Positions 13,058 to 23,724 of a stretch of DNA of 64,000 nucleotides are shown here, in pieces. The stretch lies in assembly GCA_946699065.1 (NCBI GenBank), contig CAMPDV010000229.1, positions 372,001 to 436,000 on the forward strand, read 5' to 3'. Source of the stretch: Loxodes magnus (lineage: Eukaryota > Ciliophora > Karyorelictea > Loxodida > Loxodidae). The translations under genes were made by a program, and so were the position numbers. Below the pieces are notes generated by a model. The model was not told where the DNA came from. It made no database searches and was given only the letters and a program-made list of their open reading frames with translations. Position 1 is the first letter of the stretch; every line of letters starts with the position of its first letter.

Positions 13058-13351
13058 ATGGCACCTAAAAGTAGCAATCTCCAAACTAGAGCAACAAAAT
13101 ATAATAAGAAATACAAATAAATTATTAACATTAACAAAACAAAAATCTAAAACTCTAAAAGCAGTCCAAGAGCTTTCAAGCAAAGTTTGAGTTCTAGTTT
13201 AGCAAATTGTTTACCTATACTCAATAATTCAGCAGACTTGAATAAAGAACAATAATAAATTCTGAAAAGTAATAGGAAAGGTAAAATAAAATATGATCCT
13301 ATGGATTTAGAGAAGACAGTGAAAGAAGAAAAAATTAAGCATTATCTATAT
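13058..13351 (+). mobile_element. zinc-knuckle-family ORF fossil cut by the arm boundary
   Basis: Starts at ATG 13058 (MAPKSSNLQTRATKYNKKYK) with a Ser/Lys/Asn-rich N-terminal part. The mirror copy (43571 down to about 42950) continues into a GYNVRNHFKIQQKRQ segment resembling the knuckle region of the 7400-7950 fossil. In the left arm the similarity ends at 13351, so only the N-terminal third is shared. It belongs to the same Gag- or ORF1-like family and is treated as a fossil. Confidence 0.4.
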
Positions 13352-13639
13352 TAAAAAAAGTTGAATTTAATATGAAAAAAAATTCTTATGAATATCTATC
13401 TCTTCTTGGATTATAACTTTATAATTCTTAATTCAAAGTGATTATTAATTTATGCAAAATTTTTATCTTTTTTTCTTTTATATTACTAACTTCGTTTTAT
13501 TTAGTAATAATTTATTGACTCTCATTCATTAATTTTTGCCAGAAGTTAAACTAAATTTTACATATTATAATATAATTTTTGTTTAAAAGATGCTAATTGG
13601 TTGTATGCTAATTTTTTCATTTAATTTATTATATAAAAA
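13352..13639. other. AT-rich DNA between arm end and SINE-like element
   Basis: First bases of the spacer, with no similarity to the corresponding position outside the right arm (43279 and below). Nothing else recognised. Confidence 0.5.
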
Positions 13640-14045
13640 TATGGATGTTGGCTGTGTTCAGGAGAACTAATAGGCAATTTGATGTAGTGTATACTGCATT
13701 GCGTGTAATCTCGCACTAAATGTTTTGTTGGGGAAGGGTGGACAAGCTCAGAAAAGACAAGCCTAGCTTGGTTCTCCCTAGCAGTATGAACATTTTATTG
13801 GCTTATTAATTACTTAACAACTAATTCTTATTTAAATTTATTCAAGAAGACTTTAGCATTTTATTAAAGATTTCGAGAATAATCTTTAATAAGTAGATTT
13901 CCAATTTGGAGTAGCTGACGTGACTCGTTGGGCTACTTGAATTTTAACAAGAAGTATGAAAACGCTTTTTTAATATTAAAATTAAAAGAGTTAAGGGCCA
14001 ACGAGGTGCTACTCGCTCTATATTCAAATTTATTTATTTTCCTTT
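13640..14045 (+). mobile_element. SINE-like element, common-tail family
   Basis: The head GTTCAGGAGAAC, followed by a GTGTATACTGCAT hairpin, aligns with the heads of the 10986 and 35300 elements. A GGTTCTCCCTAGC string downstream could be a B box. The 3' part contains a GAGTTAAGGGCC...GAGGTGCTACTCGCTC block and ends in CAAATTTATTTATTTT, the tail shared with the 35300, 37880 and 19087 elements. It shows several differences from the 35300 copy, so the insertions are not recent. Length about 400 bases, with no protein-coding part. Confidence 0.55.
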
Positions 14046-14204
14046 TAAAATATAAAATAAAGTTTAAAATAAAATGTTTATCTATTTTATATTGATAAAT
14101 ATTAATTTTATTTAAGAAAATTTTCCTTATTTTTCTTGCTTTTAAGATAAATAAGATAAAATTAAATATTTGATATTCTTGTAGGTCTTTCAACTTTATC
14201 CCAT

Positions 14205-15240
14205 CGAACATAGATTATTCCAGAGGTTTAAAATGAGAGTAAAATGTCTCTACTATTTCTTACATAGTATTACTTCCTTTCTTGAAATTTTTTAATTCTT
14301 TTTTATAATAGTTTCTTTTTTCTTATAAATATTCTCTATTGCATCACGTTATAGTTGCTCTATTTAATTCTATTATTTATTCTAAATTTGTATAATCGTG
14401 TTTTGTGATATGTTTCAGAAGACTCTTAAATCACTTTCTTAAGTCATGAGTCTTATCTCTATATTCTCCGTTATGTTCTCTCCATAAGCATCTTACTATT
14501 TTTTAATATTTTAGAGGTAGCCATTCGCCTAGATAATGATTGGTATCTTTCATCTTTTATATTTTTCCAAATTTGCTAAAATATAATCTTTCTCTTTCTC
14601 TTTTTAGTTTTAGTTGTTGTTGTATCTTCTTTCTATTCTCCAACTTCTTCTAGTACTTCAGTAATCTGAATTAAATTTTTTAAATTTCTAGCGTCTTTTT
14701 TATAGTTGCGTTCTAGAGTTATAATAATAGAATCTTTTTGCTTCTCGTTTAGGTTTAAATCTTGAAATATTTTCTCCTTCGATTATCATTGGATCATTTC
14801 CTTATTTTTGTAGGTCCATTTAATGTTGCAATTTTTGCTGGCTTTCTTCTGTTTTTTCTATTTTGTTGACTAGTTCTTTCTGCTTCTATTATTAGTGTTA
14901 TAATTAATTGTTCTGGTTTTGTGATTAGTTTCAAAATGCGTTAAGGTCTTTTTCTTAAATCATGAGTCTCGATTTAATTTCCACTGAAAGCTCAAGTTTT
15001 TCAATTAACTTCTTATTGTCTATCTTCAATTTTTTTACCTCTTTCTTAAAGCCCACCACCACTTTTTTCAGCTAATTATAGCTTATTTACTTCTCTGTGA
15101 TTCGAGACTTCCGAGCGCATAATACTTTTAACCTATTTCCTAGGCCTTTCTTCAGAAGTGGGAAATTTGATTTAAAGGCTAACTTTTTGGCTTCCTTTTC
15201 CCGACCTAGCTTCTCTCTAGAATGTCGTTAACGCTTCATT
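14205..15240 (-). mobile_element. coiled-coil ORF of the zinc-knuckle family, spacer copy
   Basis: Third copy of the unit at 9800-10571 and 46061-46850, just inside the left arm boundary on the minus strand. The segment 14670-15232 is almost identical to 9974-10540; beyond 14670 the two diverge. This copy reads further than the others, through a Trp/His-containing part (LWREHNGEYRDKTHDL) and a coiled-coil-like stretch to FDGIKLKDLQEYQIF near 14205. No domain is recognised in that extension. Retroelement-like fossil; polymerase not seen. Confidence 0.4.
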
Positions 15241-16370
15241 TTTGAAGCTGCGAAGAACTCTGTTTTTAATTTTGATATCTTTTTTTATATATAAAACCAT
15301 AAACTTAAATTAGACCATATCAATTAATCACTTCTACTCTGTATTTTGTACATTAATAAATAGATTCGCTTTTTGAAACTTAACTAATTGAAAAATTTTA
15401 TTATCTTCTAGCACTTTATAAATAAAACTATAACAAGTTGTCTTCTAAAATTATGAATGCTATACAATAATTAATTAAAGTTTTCTTATGCTGTATGTAT
15501 TTAAGAGGTATTTTTCCAAAATAAATTGCAAAATTTTTTTAATCATAATTTTCAAAAACTAAAATGAAAGATAATTCAATACTTTCTCACTTATTTAGCA
15601 ACTTCGCTTTATTTTTTCCTGATAAGCATTTTGCTAGATTCTATTTCTTGAGAATTATTTTCCTAATTTACACTTTTAAGTTTGCTCAAAATCGCCAATT
15701 AAAGGTTAGAAAAATAACACACAAAAATTAAAACCAAAAAACCAAAAAGCTAAGAATAAAAAGATCTAAAATGAATAAAATTTAAGCTTCTTAAATAATC
15801 TTAGCATCAACATAATTTCCTATTTTATCAAATGGAAGTAAAGAAAATGATCCCATAGGAGCATTAAACTTAATATGCAAATTTAGTAAAAACAATAGTA
15901 AGGTTTTAAATTGATTATCTATTTTCATTCCTAAATGTAATAAGAAATTAAAAATTCATACTTAATATTAGTCTATTTTCTTATTTACTTATGAAGGATA
16001 AAAATAGTTTTCATTCTATTGCATAGGAAAGGGAGATTATCTGGCTCTTCTTTAGCTTTATTAAATTTTCCTTTATTGATATTAAAGTTTAAGAGTTTCT
16101 TGTTATTAAAGATGAACTCACTTAATTTTAAATTTTTATTTTCATTAAAATTGACTTTTAAAAGGAAAATCATCCCTTATCATTGTTTATGCTTAATTAT
16201 AAATTAAGGGTAGTTATTATTAATTAAAGTGTCATGTGATATACTACCTAATGATGCAGTTATTTAATAAAGCGAAGATAATTGAGAAATTATAGAAGTA
16301 AAGTTATTATACAGGTTAAATTTAAATAAGTGATTTAGTAATAGTGAGTAATTATCTACTTTTATAAATA
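15240..16370. other. AT-rich stretch with weak coding hints
   Basis: Mostly poly-A/T-rich. Around 15985-16200 one plus-strand frame reads as a plausible mixed sequence (SFHSIAQEREIIWLFF), but it does not stay in phase with the reading frame that begins about 16380. I cannot set gene boundaries here. Confidence 0.3.
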
Positions 16371-16379
16371 TTAAGGAGT

Positions 16380-17535
16380 TGAGGAATAAACTATTTAAAC
16401 ATTGAAGAGTTAGTTATCAAAATTATTCTTATAAAGTTTTAGGATTCGTACAAAAATAAGCATCTTATAGTCGAGTCTTTAGAAGAAGCGGAATAGAAAC
16501 ATATTTTATGAGCATAAATAAAAAAATATCAGAATAATGCTTTAAGACCTTTTTGCTTTATTAGTTTGAAGAAAACAATCTAGATGTCTCTAGAAAAAAA
16601 TAAAAGATCATAAATATAAAAGGCTAAATACAGAGACAAATTTCCCTATTTTTCATAGTTATTTATAAATCATAGTAATCTACTATATAGCATGATTGCA
16701 TAATGAATGGAAATAGATTAAGTACTAAAGATATAACTTTTTTTTATTTTTCTCAAATCACTAAGTAGAAATTTGAAAATAAAAGAAATTCTATTTAATT
16801 TGGAAATTATTTTAGAATGCAAGCAAAGAAAGATTATAGAGAAAATGATATGAAGTTAAAAGAATAAATAACTTAATCAACAAAAAGCAAAAATCATACA
16901 GACATAAAATATTCTCACTTAGATAGTTATTTTATACTCTAGGATCACTTAGAAAATCAGTCATTCTGATAGATTGCAAGACTTAAAGATATAAATATTG
17001 GCTATCATATAATACAGAAAATAGTTATGAAATATCAAGAATTTAGATTATCTTTATCAGTTAAAATTTCCGCAATTTTTTCTATTAATACTTATTTGAG
17101 CTGGCTATAAGAAAGATTGATTTTAGTTAACGAATAAGTTTCATTTTAGTTACTTAAAATAAAATCTGAAATTACATAAGATGAAGAGTTAAATCTAAGT
17201 TTTTGAGGTTATAAACACTAAATTAATAAGTAGAAAACCAGAAATAGACCGTGTAATGTAAATAAAAGTCTAAAAATATATAAAAATATTTGCTACCGTC
17301 AAGCTTAACATTTTCTAAGTGATTAATTCTTCGTCTCTTTAGATAGAATTATTGATTTGATTATGAGAACGAAATAATACCAAAATGTTGAAATTAGAGA
17401 AAATATATAGACAAAGAATAATTTCTTTAACTTCAAAGAGGGCGATAATAATGGAAGAAATTAAATGGACAGATTTATAAAAATGGATAGAGTTACTTAT
17501 CACCTATATTGTTTTTTAAGCTTTAATTTAAAGAA
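16380..17535 (+). CDS. unrecognised coding candidate
   Basis: One plus-strand frame reads about 385 residues of balanced composition with internal TGA codons in Trp-like settings (for example ENQSFWQIARLKD and NLSFWGYKH). The other two frames are poorer in acidic residues and richer in Lys/Ile/Phe. No signal peptide, membrane segment or known motif stands out; there are Lys/Glu-rich helical stretches. The start is not defined and the region thins into AT-rich DNA after 17535. No paralog in the window supports it, so it may be a degenerate gene or an accident of an open code. Confidence 0.25.
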
Positions 17536-18060
17536 TTTTTTAATTTAATTAAGTTAAAAGTTTCTTATTCCTTAATAATTTTTCTAAATTTATTACCTTT
17601 TATTAATTCTCTAAATTTAGTTGGTTGCTTTTCTAGTTAGAAGTGAATAGGAGTTTTCTTATCTCTTCTCGGAGTTTCTTTAAATATATAAGTGAATTAA
17701 TTATTCTTTTATTTTATCATCTCATAGTCGAAGTAGATTTCATTTAGCCTCTTCTAAAAACATAAGATATATCAGATCATCCAGCCACCTTTAAATTATT
17801 TGTGAGTATTCAAATTTAATAATTATAAATCCGATTAACCTTCACCAACAAAATTTATTTATTAGCTTTAAAAATAAAATAGTGTAGATTATATAAATCA
17901 CTATAAATAGTGATTTAGGAGTATAATAAAGCTAAATAGATTTGAGAGAAGCTGCTAGAGTTATAACTTAGTATAATTAATATGAAATACTAAATTATTT
18001 ATTAATTTAGATACTTGAATACTTAAGAACTTTAATTTTTTTATTATTAATTAATTAAAA
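17536..18060. other. AT-rich spacer
   Basis: No gene, RNA or repeat recognised. Confidence 0.5.
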
Positions 18061-18079
18061 GAAAAATACGAGGCAATGT

Positions 18080-18870
18080 ATGAATTTTAACTATTACCTT
18101 TTTTCTGCTATACGTTAGTATAGTTTCTGTCTGCTCTTTTGATATTTCGATGGCTTAGAACTTGAACTAATGGAATCGATAGACTAAAAAGAATTTAGAT
18201 TATGGATATTATTACAATTCGTGTTTCGAAAGATATGTGGCAAGTTGGAAAAGGGGCTATGAATGCAAATCTTGGTAGGATGAATTGTAATTTTGGCAAA
18301 CTTATTATAGAATAGAAAATACTTCTTGGTGTGTGAAGAAATTTCCTCCTGGATATTATAAATCTTTTAATTACTCAAACTCTTCGTGTACTAAAAATTT
18401 ATAAGACACCTCAACTCAAAGCTAACCTCAAATCATTTATATGGTTTTACCAAGCAAAATATTATTGTTATCCACAAAGTGAAAACTGGCCTCAATACAA
18501 AGAAAACAAGCCTTCTTAAAGTCCTTTCACTCTTCTTTCCAACGACTTAGTAGAATTTTTATCTACTAAATATACTTTAATCCATTTATCCGCAAAAGAT
18601 TCAACAATTAGCGAGCACATTCTTAACCAAGTGAACTTATAAGACTTATATTTTTCCTACTCAGATTCTATCATAATCCAGCTTACCTAATCTAGAATGA
18701 GGTTTTTAACATTTCAGCCTCTCTATTACTCCTATAAATAGTAAAGTCTAAACTTCAGCAAAAGCTTATAGTGCCCCTAAAATGTAAATTAAAAGAAACA
18801 GGCAAATTATCTTAATATAAAGCAAAAATAAAGTTTTAGTTATTTAAATAAATTTATCTATTTAATTTAA
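18080..18870 (+). pseudogene. fragment resembling an extracellular Cys-containing protein
   Basis: Around 18170-18400 the plus strand reads as a Cys/Trp/Tyr-rich segment (YYNSCFERYVASWKRGY, then CVKKFPPGYYKSFNYSNSSC), typical of secreted ciliate proteins. A hydrophobic stretch precedes it (LTITFFLLYVSIVSVC), though I find no in-phase ATG for it. From about 18450 a different frame becomes the better one (SENWPQYKENKPSQSPF), so the gene looks interrupted or spliced. No paralog is present in the window and no family is recognised. Confidence 0.3.
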
Positions 18871-19086
18871 TCATTAATGCTTAGAAATCCTCCGATTTAA
18901 GTAACCTTTATGATTTTAATTTCTTAAATAACTAAATAAGTTGTAATTTTTTCCGTTCTTTAACTCTGAAGACTATCTTTAAGATGAATATTGCTTCAAA
19001 TGAACTGCTGAAGAGTTTCCTTATCTTAAAAAATATATTGGAGACTTAAGTTAAACCAACTATTATAGTGTAATTCCTTTTTATAT

Positions 19087-19590
19087 ATAAATAAATAAAT
19101 AAATTTGATTATAGAGCGCGTAGCACTCTCATTGGTGCGCAGCTCTTTAAAAAAAAAATGTTTCATACTGACAAGAATGTTTGTTACTGATAAAATTATC
19201 AGATACTGATAAATCTTGTTCAATACTGGTATAATTACTCAGTACTGATAAAAATGTTCAATACTGATATAGTTTTAGAATACTCGTAATCTTTAATACT
19301 TGCTGGAGGTCCAGGGACATGGCAGGATTGTGTCCCATTGCATCACCAAAGCAGAGGACGACATGTGTCAATTATGGGTACTTAAATTCCCCACCTCTGA
19401 TGAAGCTCGCAATATTATTTCTTTTTCGTTCCAGAATTAAAAATAAACTGAAATAAGCCAGTGCCGAAGGTCTAAGAATCTTATGTCTCGAGGCCAAGCC
19501 AAAGCAGAGGAAGACATAAAGTCGATTATGGGTACTTAACTTCCCCAACCTCTGATGAAGACGACCTTGTTGTTCACCTTCGAACAACTA
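19087..19590 (-). mobile_element. SINE-like element, hairpin-head type, partly dimeric
   Basis: Reads on the minus strand. The head is a hairpin TTGTTCGAAGGTGAACAA (about 19572-19589), then a block including GGTTGGGGAAGTTAAGTACC. That block recurs in altered form at about 19370-19420, so the head is partially duplicated. Next come about six diverged 19-20 base repeats built on TATCAGTATTGAACA (about 19170-19280), and the common tail GCGCACCAATGAGAGTGCT with AAATTTATTTATTTAT at the 3' end. The sister copy at 37880-38222 has a single head. Confidence 0.55.
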
Positions 19591-19599
19591 TGGCGGTTT

Positions 19600-22500
19600 T
19601 AAAATATATATATAATACTTAATTGAAGTTATTAGTAATTTTATATATAAGCTTTGACGTCATTTAAATATAGTGATATATAATTTCGGACCTTTGAAAT
19701 TAAAAGCATTAATAATAAATTTTCTTATTTAAACTAATTTTATTTGCATTAAACCAAGGATTTAAATGATTTGTTGATATAGTTGTAGATTAAATAATTA
19801 AAGATATGAATTATTATTCCTTCTTATTATTTAATAAAGAGAATTAGATAATTTATACTTAAGTTGCTTTAATTGTATTAGCAAGGAAATTTAGATTCTA
19901 AATATTTTATTCGTAAGTTATTTGATAAACAGCATGAACACTAATCTAATCTTCTATTTATATAATTTATTTATATATTTTACTTAAGCATATCAATATC
20001 TATATTTAGTATATTTCCTTGTTAACGCATATAGCTTAATTAATCTAACTAGAAAGACAAAGATGTAAAAAGAAATGTTTATATTAAAATACTTTTAATC
20101 ATTTTTATAGTTATATTCTGCTTAATTAGGGATTATAAGCAATAGAATTCATTCTAATTTAAGTTTAGTAGCTGTTCTTTATTGAGAACTAAGAGTGTAT
20201 TGGATAATTAATAAGCCTTAACAGTATAAATGCTGAATTATAAATATGAATTTTATTTATTAAACTAAATTGAAAATTAGAAGTATAAAGCTATTTCTAA
20301 AATAAATAAATCCAGATTATTATCATTTTATTACTAACCTATTAATAAATCTAAAGCATATCAACTTAAGTAATTATTCTCTTTATTTAATATAGAATTA
20401 TTTATGGCTTGGTACAATCTCATTTAGAATATTCTTGATGTGAGCATAATTAAATAGCTATAATTTGGATTTATTAATAGTTAAACTTGTAATAAAATGC
20501 ATAATTATAGGTTTTTAATTTTAGAAAATAGAAATAAATAATCTAAATTAATAAACTAAGAACAAGTAGGAATAAAATTCCCTTTTAGAAACTTTTAAGA
20601 TGCTAATATTATTTATTTACGATATAACGATATTCATATTTAAACCAAAGTACACTATATTAAAGCTATCACTATAAATCTAATCTTATATTTATTAAAT
20701 CTAAATAGAGATTTATATTCTTTATTTCCAAATAACTTCTATTTATCAACTTATTATGAAAGGGATCAAATATTAATAGATTAGTTATTAATTAGAATGT
20801 ATAACCAACTTTATATAATTAAGAGACTAAAATATTCAGAATTAGATTAAGGTGAAACTATCCTCAATAACTTAAATAGAAAGGTAAAATTATTTTATTT
20901 TCTTTACATTATATATTTAAAACTATTTTGCATGCACAATCTTTATTTCTTCTTTAGATGAAAGTTTCTTTAAAGAAAGCAAAACTTAATTGACTTTGAC
21001 TGTAGCTCTTATTTTTATAGATTTTTCTTGATATAGAGTGATAAAGCTTACCAATAACTAGTTATGACCTTTATTATTTTATACTTCTAGCTTACATATA
21101 ATAATGATGTGATTTCATATAACAGTGGCTAAAGGATTTATCATAAGAGATAAGGTTATTTATTTTTAAATATATAATGAATCATTAGATTTAATTATAT
21201 AGTTTGCAATAGACAGGAAATCTCTCTTAATTCTTCACTTTTATTTTCAGAAAATCAAATATACAGTTTTTAAGACAGAAATACCACTATCTTCTAATTA
21301 AACTAAATTAGAGGATAAATCTTGAAGTGATTAAAGCAAGGCTATTTAAATAAAATTGAAGAATTTAGTAAAATGACTTATATCTTGAACTAGATGAAAT
21401 AGTTCTGTTATTTTATTCTTTCAACTAATTTTATTTTAGCCCTATGATAAAATTATTTAGTTCATTTAATAGAATTTTTTTTATTATTTTAATATGTGAA
21501 ATCCTAATCCCTGGCTGTAAAATTGCTATTATCATCAGTGATGCTAATGACTTAATTTATTTGAATCTAATCTGAAGATAATAAATCTCTATTTATAAAG
21601 CTTGAATATCAACTATTAAATTTACAAAATATAGCTAAATATTATTTAAGATACATGCTACTCATAAAATAGCTATGCATGTAATTTATCTAGTGGCTTT
21701 TTTACTAATATATTTAAACAAAGATGATTAAACTAAGTGGCTTACGCTCTTAACTAATATTCTATAAACTGAAAATTTTAAGTTAGTTGTTTATCTTAAT
21801 TTCTACATTAAAATAATTTTATAATTTTCAACTACATTCATTTGTTACTAATAGTCCTACGTACTAAAAAGAAAGAATAACTAATAAATAGTATCCTATA
21901 TCTGGTATCTTAAATAAAATAATAGCACTTATCTATTACTAACTTCATTATGCTTTTAAGGTTTAAGATTCATATGAGTCATATATTAGATAGGAAATAA
22001 GACAAAAGCGTCTTACACTCTTGTCTTAGTTTAAATATTAAGCATAAGCAACTTTTAAATTTATTTATTCAACCTTTATATTTTAAAATAGCCCAAGATA
22101 AACCAAAATTTACTTAGAAAAAATTAAAAAATTACAATAGTTGCTTACCTAAAAATAAAGTAGATGAACATATGGATTGCTTATTCAGATAAGTTATTAA
22201 ATTTTAGATACTTGAGTTATAATATAAAAGGTTAGATTTGTTTAATATAGAAATAGTTGATGTACTTATAGATATGCTATTAGGATATATAGATAGTAAT
22301 AGCTTTAACTATTTCTATTTATTATTTAATTTAATCTTATAATTCCTGTATATCTATATATGCTTCTAGGCTTATTATTTATTAAAGCTAGATTGCACAT
22401 TCCTTGTATTATTGCACTTTGAATAGAATGGAAATGCTGCTTAGTTAATAGGCTAATAAAAAATGTAATAAAATAACTATTGAAGCTAATTAGATTTTTA

Positions 22501-23700
22501 CAATTGATTGCTTAAAATTTAATTTAATAGTTTTAAGGAAATAAGGAAAGTATGCTATTAATAAATATAACTTGCAAACTTCTATTTGAAGATGATAAAT
22601 TAATTATTGCTAATGCATTTTAAAAGAGCTTAGAAGGAGATTATAAATAAACAGTTTAATATTTATTAGATATTTTTAATTAGTTAATTACAAGTTATAG
22701 TCACTTGCTTTAAGAAAATAAGGACAAACATTACTAACTTACTTGAAAGCCTTTTTACTCATAATAGCTATTATTTTTGACTTAATTAAAATATTTCTAA
22801 AGTATATATCTAAGATATTTGGAAAATGTATTTAGAAGTATAGATTTTCTATAGAACTAGACTTGCAAGAAAATTGATTTGGATAGAAATTAAATAGACT
22901 GCTATTTAAATTAGCCTACTAAGAAATGCTAGCTTTTAAGTTCTCTATTTAATTAAGGAAATTTTAAACTAAAGCTTGTATATTAATAGAAAATAAATAA
23001 TCTTATCATTATTTTAAATTGGTTATTTAATATGCTGAATGTATTTAAAAAGACCTACTAAATTATACAGTTTGATTGCTTCTAGAAACAGCGCGTGATT
23101 TATTTTCAATTACTTACGAAATTTCCTTCTGCTACAATAACTTTGACCTCTTAAAGCTAATATTAAAAACCTGGCAACTATCAGTTTATGATTTTCTAAA
23201 AATAAAATTTATCATCAGGTATAGCAATGAAATAGATTTACTTAGATATTATTTAGAATTCGTTAATCCTTTGCTTAGCTTTAATTGTAATAAAGCAATC
23301 AATTAGCTTTATTCTTTAGTACTTCTTAGAGCATAATAAAGCTTTTAATTTAGTAAGTAATTTTTTAAGCATTAAAAGGAAATTATCATCAAGTCTATTA
23401 TAAGCTTATTTAATAGATTCATTTCAGAATCTCATCTATGAATCCTTCTTTAACTTACACTCTTTTTTATAAAATAATAAATTCATTATAGCTATAATAA
23501 TAAGCTAGGATCTTAATTCTTCCTTGTAGTAATAATTCTAAAAAATAAAAAGGAAAAACAGAATTTGAGTGAATATTTGTTGTTTAGATAAAGCATAAAA
23601 TTAGAAGAATTAGATGAGAACAAATAAATAAAATAGAGACTAGAAATATTCTATTTATTACTAACCTTATTTATACTTTAAATACCTAGCCTTTAAATTC
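19600..23700. other. long AT-rich block upstream of gene B
   Basis: About 4.1 kb with few homopolymer runs and intermediate GC, unlike the poly-A/T spacers. From about 22400 some plus-strand frames read as balanced protein-like sequence (for example LLFEDDKLIIANAFQKSLEG at 22579-22638, and YLLFRQSIKLEELDENK just before gene B). The favoured frame changes along the way and no start or domain is visible. It could be one or more large, possibly decayed genes, or non-coding DNA of unusual composition. Confidence 0.25.
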
Positions 23701-23724
23701 TTTATTTTCATCCTTAGCAATAAA

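Larger units (their letters stand above)
1..13351. repeat. left arm of giant inverted repeat
   Basis: The reverse complement of this stretch reappears at 43280-56684. Base 1 pairs with about 56684. The sum of paired coordinates drifts from 56684 to about 56625 moving inward, so the arms differ by small insertions and deletions as well as scattered substitutions; by eye they are about 97-98% identical. The inner edge is sharp: similarity stops just after the reading GCATTATCTATA near 13350. The outer end is not reached, because the window opens inside the arm. Arm contents are surface gene A, retroelement-like fossils and a SINE-like element. Confidence 0.95.

Noticed and set aside
18420-18465. 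short GT-AG intron (36 bases) to explain the frame change in the 18 kb fragment
   Set aside because: Its length is a multiple of three and would not restore a better frame; genes B and C show no introns at all.
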